NCBI GenBank assembly: GCA_022451835.1
Contig: JAKUNX010000032.1
Coordinates: 7,100 to 15,424 of the forward strand
Source: Candidatus Poseidoniaceae archaeon
Lineage (GTDB): Archaea > Thermoplasmatota > Poseidoniia > Poseidoniales > Poseidoniaceae
Length of the DNA: 8,325 nucleotides
Reading direction: 5' to 3'
Positions 4,612 to 8,325 of the stretch are shown piece after piece. The notes beneath the pieces were generated by a model that made no database searches, was not told the DNA's origin, and saw only the letters and a list, made by a program, of their open reading frames with translations. Each line of letters opens with the position of its first letter. Position 1 is the stretch's first letter. The translations under genes were made by a program, and so were the position numbers.

Positions 4612-7600
4612 CTGCTGATTGAGGCTGTTGTACTACTGTTGCTGGTCGGTATTCCGTCTAGTATTTCGACCTGGCAAATAGGTCGCAGTAGGCAACTCTC
4701 GACAGGAGTAATTACTCTTCTAATCGCGACTCCTGTAGCAGATTCAATCATTGCTTTTTGGATATTTCAGTGGCTTGGAGTAAGCGGAATAACGCTGTGG
4801 GTCGGGTCATTATGTATCGGAATAATCAGTCACGTATTGGCTCAACCGTTATTGGTTCCCCAGCGATTGGTTGTCTGGCGACTTGCTAAGGAGAATATAT
4901 TCCGTCGAAAGCGTCAAGCAGCTTTACTAATGGCTGGTTTAGTAATCGCTTCAGCAATTATCACCTCTTCATTGGTAGTTGGTGATTCACTTGATGCAAC
5001 GATAACGCAAGAAGTTGAAGGCGCATGGGGTGAAACTGATATCACATTATCAGGTTTTGATATGAGTACTGGTGAGAGGGTTGCAATGTCAGAGTTAGTT
5101 GCCAACAAGGTTTGGCAAGATATTTCTCTTGATGAGGACTTATCGAATTTAGTTGATGGCCAGCAGCAAGGCATAATCAGTGGCGTAAGTATAGCTTCAC
5201 AGACGGGTAAATCTCTGCCAGTGGTGACTTGGGCAGCAATGAATTCTAGTATTGATGGGGAACAAGTTTGGCCTAATATTGGTGGTAGTAATGGTATTAG
5301 ATTTATTGATTTAGCAGAGAGAAATCTTATTTCTTCACAGCCAAATATTGCAATTAATCAAGTCTTAGCAGATGAATTAGAACTTGTTGAAGGTGACCAA
5401 GTTGAGGTAGGTTGGTATGTTACAGAAGACAATTCTCGCAAGCGTGTTGAGCAGATGTTTACCGTGCACAAAGTTGTCAAGAATGCTGGAATGGCTAATC
5501 TTGCGGGAACAAAATCACCTGCTTTGTTCAGCGATCTACTTACCGCTCAGGATTTGCAACAGATGCCTAATGAAATCAATACTGTCTATTATGCCATAGA
5601 TTCAAAACATGACGGCGAAGGTAAAATTGAGTCAGTCATAGAGGATTTAGGAGTGCTGCTAAATAATACATTAACAGCACAAGATGTTGGTTTTTCGCTC
5701 GATTATCAAAGTGAATCGAAGTCTCTTTCCATCTCTTCAGAACAGGGTTTGGGTCGCATAAATGGTGATGATGTAAGGGCTCTTCGGGAAAATCTCTCAA
5801 CGCTTTTACCAGATTCAGATATGCTCGAAGTTCTGCAAATACCATTGATTGAAGTCGAATACCAGGACGAGCAAATTCTTACTCTTGCTTCAAACGAAGT
5901 AACTAACTTACGTGAAGGCAATCGCTCATTGTGGCATTTTGCTGATGGAGGATTTGGACACCAAGTAAACGGTGACGGAGACGCTTGGTTATGGCAGGCA
6001 GATGATGAAGAAAGAATCAATGGATTTGCCTTATCAGATGATGGAAACTATGGTGCAGTAGCTCATAGTAGTGGTATTGTAGTTGCTAATGAAGACGCTT
6101 TAGATGATGATGTTTGGGCTGATTTTGATTCCAATGGAGAGTTCGAAGCAATAGATTATGCAAATGGAAATTGGTGGGCTATTGAGTCTTTAGAGGGTAA
6201 TCTTAGCATCTATGAATTTGTAGAAAATCTTGAATCACACAATTCTAATCAATTACCAATTTCTCTGCCTTCAACTATATTATCAATCGATTTACAGGTT
6301 GAGGATTATCTTTACTTATCGATAGAAGGGCTACTTAGTGTTGAGCGGTATGTCTCAAATGACCTTTCGACAAATGCAACTTATGTCGCTTGGCAAAGTG
6401 GAGATTATTGGCCCAATTCTGCAGAAACAGTCACTGCAGGTAATGACTTATGTGACGGAGATGCAGTCCTTGAATCAGTTGAATTAGGCAATTGGTGTAG
6501 TTATGATCAAGGTTTATTGCGATATACTGAGGCTGGCGGCGAGACAATACGCTTGCCAGTATTATCTTCTGCAGGTGGATTTGGTGAGTTGCCACAATTA
6601 TTCCTAGCCTTTGGTGGAGGCGACTCGCCGATAACAGTTGATGATGGAAATGTTGCAGTTTCCAATCGTTTGAATCTCCTCAACATGGATGTAGGAGTGA
6701 GTAATTTGTGGGTCAAAGGGCTTATTCCGTATGCATTTGGCAACGATAGCGCATTACGTCTAACCAATGATGGTGAATATAGTGAATTGGCTGGCCTAGA
6801 ATCATTGGCAGATTTAGATGATGTAGTGCTTGGTTTTGTTTCTCTTGATTATGGTGAACAGTTATCTGCTGCTGGAGAAGATGAGCGTTCGATCATTATT
6901 TTGGCAGGAGGGGGATTAGATTCTAATGACGAATCAATAGTTAATCAAGCGATTTTGAATTTGACAAATTGGTTTGATGAACGTTCTGATAGTGAGGATA
7001 TCAATTTACAGTTTACTGCAGTAAAGGTGGAAGCAGCCAAAACAGCAGCCCAATCATCAGGAGTTATTTCTGGCATGTTTTTGGTTTTTGGTACCTTTAC
7101 TATTGCAGCAGGAGTTTTACTTGTTCTAACCATTGTATTGATGTTAGCTGAATCACGACGTAGCGAACTTGGCGTAATGCGAGCAATTGGAATTACTAGG
7201 TCAGATGCCCGAGCATTAGCAGTAATGGAGGGAGTAGTAATTGCCGCTATTGCTGGCATAATTGGTTCGTTGATAGGTCTACTTTTGGCCATGGGTATTA
7301 GTGCTGGATTTAGTAGCATATTCGCTAGTGCTGGTTCAGATTTGTTTACCTTCTCATGGGAATTTACTTCCTTATTTGCTGGATGGGCTTGGGGCTTTTT
7401 ATTAGCTATGCTTACCCTTTGGGCTACTGCATTGTGGACTTCAAGACTGAATATTGTTGCGGCACTGCGTGGAGGTTTGGTAAGGGTTCAGAGTGGACTT
7501 CCATGGCCTTTACTGTTGGTTCAATTCTGTACTTTGGCTGGCGCAGTACTCGCTCTGCTAATTTTGGTGCTACTTGGATTTGATTCAGGATTCGCTTACT

Positions 7601-8325
7601 TGTTGTGGAGTATGGGTGGAGTGTTTGTGATTATTACGGTAACACCAATATTTACTTGGGAATTGCCGATAATACTTCGAAATAGAGGTGCGGTTTGGGA
7701 TAAATTGGCTCGTAATGCTAGCCGCAATAGTTTTGCTTGGCTTGGGAGTTTGCTGTTAGCATGGACAATCTTGCTTGCAGGCATTGACCCGATTCGTAAC
7801 GATATGACTCCAGATGAATTATCATTTATTTTACTTGGTTTGGTCGAAGTATTTGCTGGAGTTATGGTGCTAACAAGTCTAGCACCGATGCTTGTTTCTC
7901 GATTAGGTCGTTCTCGCTTTTTGACCAAGCGAATGGGACCAACAGTCCCAGTTGCATTAGCTCATCCTCTGGCAAGTCCAGTTAGGACAGCAGTAGTGAT
8001 GGCAATGTTTTCAATCACCGTCTTTTCAGTAGTTGTATTAAGTGGCTATACCGAGCAGTTTGATAATTACTCAAGTTCATTTGTTGAGGAAACTGAAGGT
8101 GAATTCGAACTGCTGCTTACTTCATCACGCTCACGACCGATTGAATTAGGTGACGACCCAGACTTGTGGAATTTGAATTCTAGCCTTGTTGATGATATTG
8201 ATGCCACAGGATTAGTATATCGGGCAGAAGCATTCTTGGAAGATTCGAATGAAGATCGAATGCCATATGTTTTACGTGGTTTTGATGAAGGATTTGCCAA
8301 CCACGGAGGTTTACCATTATTCGAG
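4612..8325 (+). CDS. Giant FtsX/MacB-type ABC permease with large extracytoplasmic insertion (runs off right edge)
   Basis: One frame is open without a stop from a TGA at 4597-4599 to the window edge, about 1,238 codons from 4612. The order is as follows. There are N-terminal helices LIEAVVLLLLVGIP and two more up to about 4860. A cytoplasmic LAKENIFRRKRQ and a helix at about 4921-4983 come next, as in the start of a MacB-PCD domain. A very long soluble region spans about 4985-7060 and contains propeller-like repeats at about 5925-6500. A canonical FtsX domain follows, with a helix at about 7075-7143, then SRRSELGVMRAIGI (7153-7194), then SRLNIVAALRG (7441-7473). Further helices include NASRNSFAWLGSLLLAWTI. 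A second PCD-like start, HPLASPVRTAVVMAMFSI, has a helix at about 7987-8043 and begins another outside domain. It should pair with the upstream ATPase; the substrate is unknown. The start codon is uncertain: CTG 4612 or 4615, ATT 4618, or TTG 4639 (which would remove much of helix 1). Confidence 0.88.
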   Translation, partial: MLIEAVVLLLLVGIPSSISTWQIGRSRQLSTGVITLLIATPVADSIIAFWIFQWLGVSGITLWVGSLCIGIISHVLAQPLLVPQRLVVWRLAKENIFRRKRQAALLMAGLVIASAIITSSLVVGDSLDATITQEVEGAWGETDITLSGFDMSTGERVAMSELVANKVWQDISLDEDLSNLVDGQQQGIISGVSIASQTGKSLPVVTWAAMNSSIDGEQVWPNIGGSNGIRFIDLAERNLISSQPNIAINQVLADELELVEGDQVEVGWYVTEDNSRKRVEQMFTVHKVVKNAGMANLAGTKSPALFSDLLTAQDLQQMPNEINTVYYAIDSKHDGEGKIESVIEDLGVLLNNTLTAQDVGFSLDYQSESKSLSISSEQGLGRINGDDVRALRENLSTLLPDSDMLEVLQIPLIEVEYQDEQILTLASNEVTNLREGNRSLWHFADGGFGHQVNGDGDAWLWQADDEERINGFALSDDGNYGAVAHSSGIVVANEDALDDDVWADFDSNGEFEAIDYANGNWWAIESLEGNLSIYEFVENLESHNSNQLPISLPSTILSIDLQVEDYLYLSIEGLLSVERYVSNDLSTNATYVAWQSGDYWPNSAETVTAGNDLCDGDAVLESVELGNWCSYDQGLLRYTEAGGETIRLPVLSSAGGFGELPQLFLAFGGGDSPITVDDGNVAVSNRLNLLNMDVGVSNLWVKGLIPYAFGNDSALRLTNDGEYSELAGLESLADLDDVVLGFVSLDYGEQLSAAGEDERSIIILAGGGLDSNDESIVNQAILNLTNWFDERSDSEDINLQFTAVKVEAAKTAAQSSGVISGMFLVFGTFTIAAGVLLVLTIVLMLAESRRSELGVMRAIGITRSDARALAVMEGVVIAAIAGIIGSLIGLLLAMGISAGFSSIFASAGSDLFTFSWEFTSLFAGWAWGFLLAMLTLWATALWTSRLNIVAALRGGLVRVQSGLPWPLLLVQFCTLAGAVLALLILVLLGFDSGFAYLLWSMGGVFVIITVTPIFTWELPIILRNRGAVWDKLARNASRNSFAWLGSLLLAWTILLAGIDPIRNDMTPDELSFILLGLVEVFAGVMVLTSLAPMLVSRLGRSRFLTKRMGPTVPVALAHPLASPVRTAVVMAMFSITVFSVVVLSGYTEQFDNYSSSFVEETEGEFELLLTSSRSRPIELGDDPDLWNLNSSLVDDIDATGLVYRAEAFLEDSNEDRMPYVLRGFDEGFANHGGLPLFE
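5925..6500 (+). other. Predicted beta-propeller-like, acidic/Trp-rich insertion in the permease ectodomain
   Basis: Within the permease's outside region, successive stretches of about 26 residues share a strand-turn-strand pattern: INGFALSDDGNYGAVAHSSG followed by IVVAN (from 6016), FEAIDYANGNWWAIESLEGN followed by LSIYEF (from 6139), and ILSIDLQVEDYLYLSIEGLL followed by SVERYV (from 6277). Each has a hydrophobic strand, a D/G/N turn, an aromatic strand, then a G-turn and a third strand, as in WD40/PQQ-like propeller blades. The segment is rich in Asp, Glu, Asn and Trp. Two cysteines 15 residues apart (codons 6451 and 6496) could form a disulfide. Ordinary MacB-type ectodomains are much shorter. 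The fold is an inference from the pattern by eye. Confidence 0.4.

Noticed and set aside
4914..8300. Numerous minus- and plus-strand reading frames of 60-124 codons across the permease region.
   Set aside because: They are shadows of one uninterrupted plus-strand permease frame with clear domain motifs; their own sequences are low-complexity Ser/Pro/Ile-rich antisense products.
1..8325. CRISPR arrays, insertion sequences, attachment sites or phage genes.
   Set aside because: No regularly spaced direct repeats, transposase or integrase motifs or terminal inverted repeats were seen; the only tRNA shows no repeated 3' fragment nearby.

Overview
The window looks archaeal, most probably a low-GC planktonic euryarchaeon of the Marine Group II (Poseidoniales) type; the lineage is an inference. 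The evidence for an archaeon is a NOB1-type rRNA endonuclease (PIN domain plus zinc ribbon), an archaeal-style tRNA-Glu(UUC), TATA-like elements about 25-33 nt upstream of several starts, and Shine-Dalgarno (SD) motifs mainly in front of genes internal to operons. Genes are tightly packed. No mobile elements, CRISPR arrays or long non-coding stretches are visible; the longest non-coding gap is about 160 bp.

Left part (1-1970, all minus strand): the N-terminal part of a GNAT acetyltransferase runs off the left edge. Next comes a two-gene unit, a FAD/NAD(P)-binding oxidoreductase with a cysteine-rich tail and, overlapping its stop codon, a small 76-aa membrane protein that appears to start at TTG behind a good SD. 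Upstream of these is tRNA-Glu(UUC), with CCA encoded and a T-rich terminator.

Middle (2031-3858): a DedA/VTT-family membrane protein (minus, GTG start) is divergent from NOB1 (plus). NOB1 converges with TatA (minus), and their stop codons abut with no spacer. MoaD, a ubiquitin-like sulfur carrier ending in Gly-Gly, lies upstream of tatA on the same strand. tatA has its own SD, so the two are probably co-transcribed.

Right part (3911-8325, plus strand): a MacB/LolD-type ABC ATPase is followed at once by a very large FtsX-type permease that remains open at the right edge, with at least 1,200 residues visible. The permease has extra N-terminal membrane helices, a very long extracytoplasmic domain containing a probable beta-propeller-like, acidic and Trp-rich insertion, a canonical FtsX domain, and the beginning of a second MacB-PCD/FtsX-like module. 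It has no ATG, GTG or TTG at a plausible distance from its strong SD, so its start is probably CTG or ATT. This two-gene ABC system is the most unusual item in the window. It is likely a mechanotransmission or envelope-export ABC system, and its substrate is unknown.
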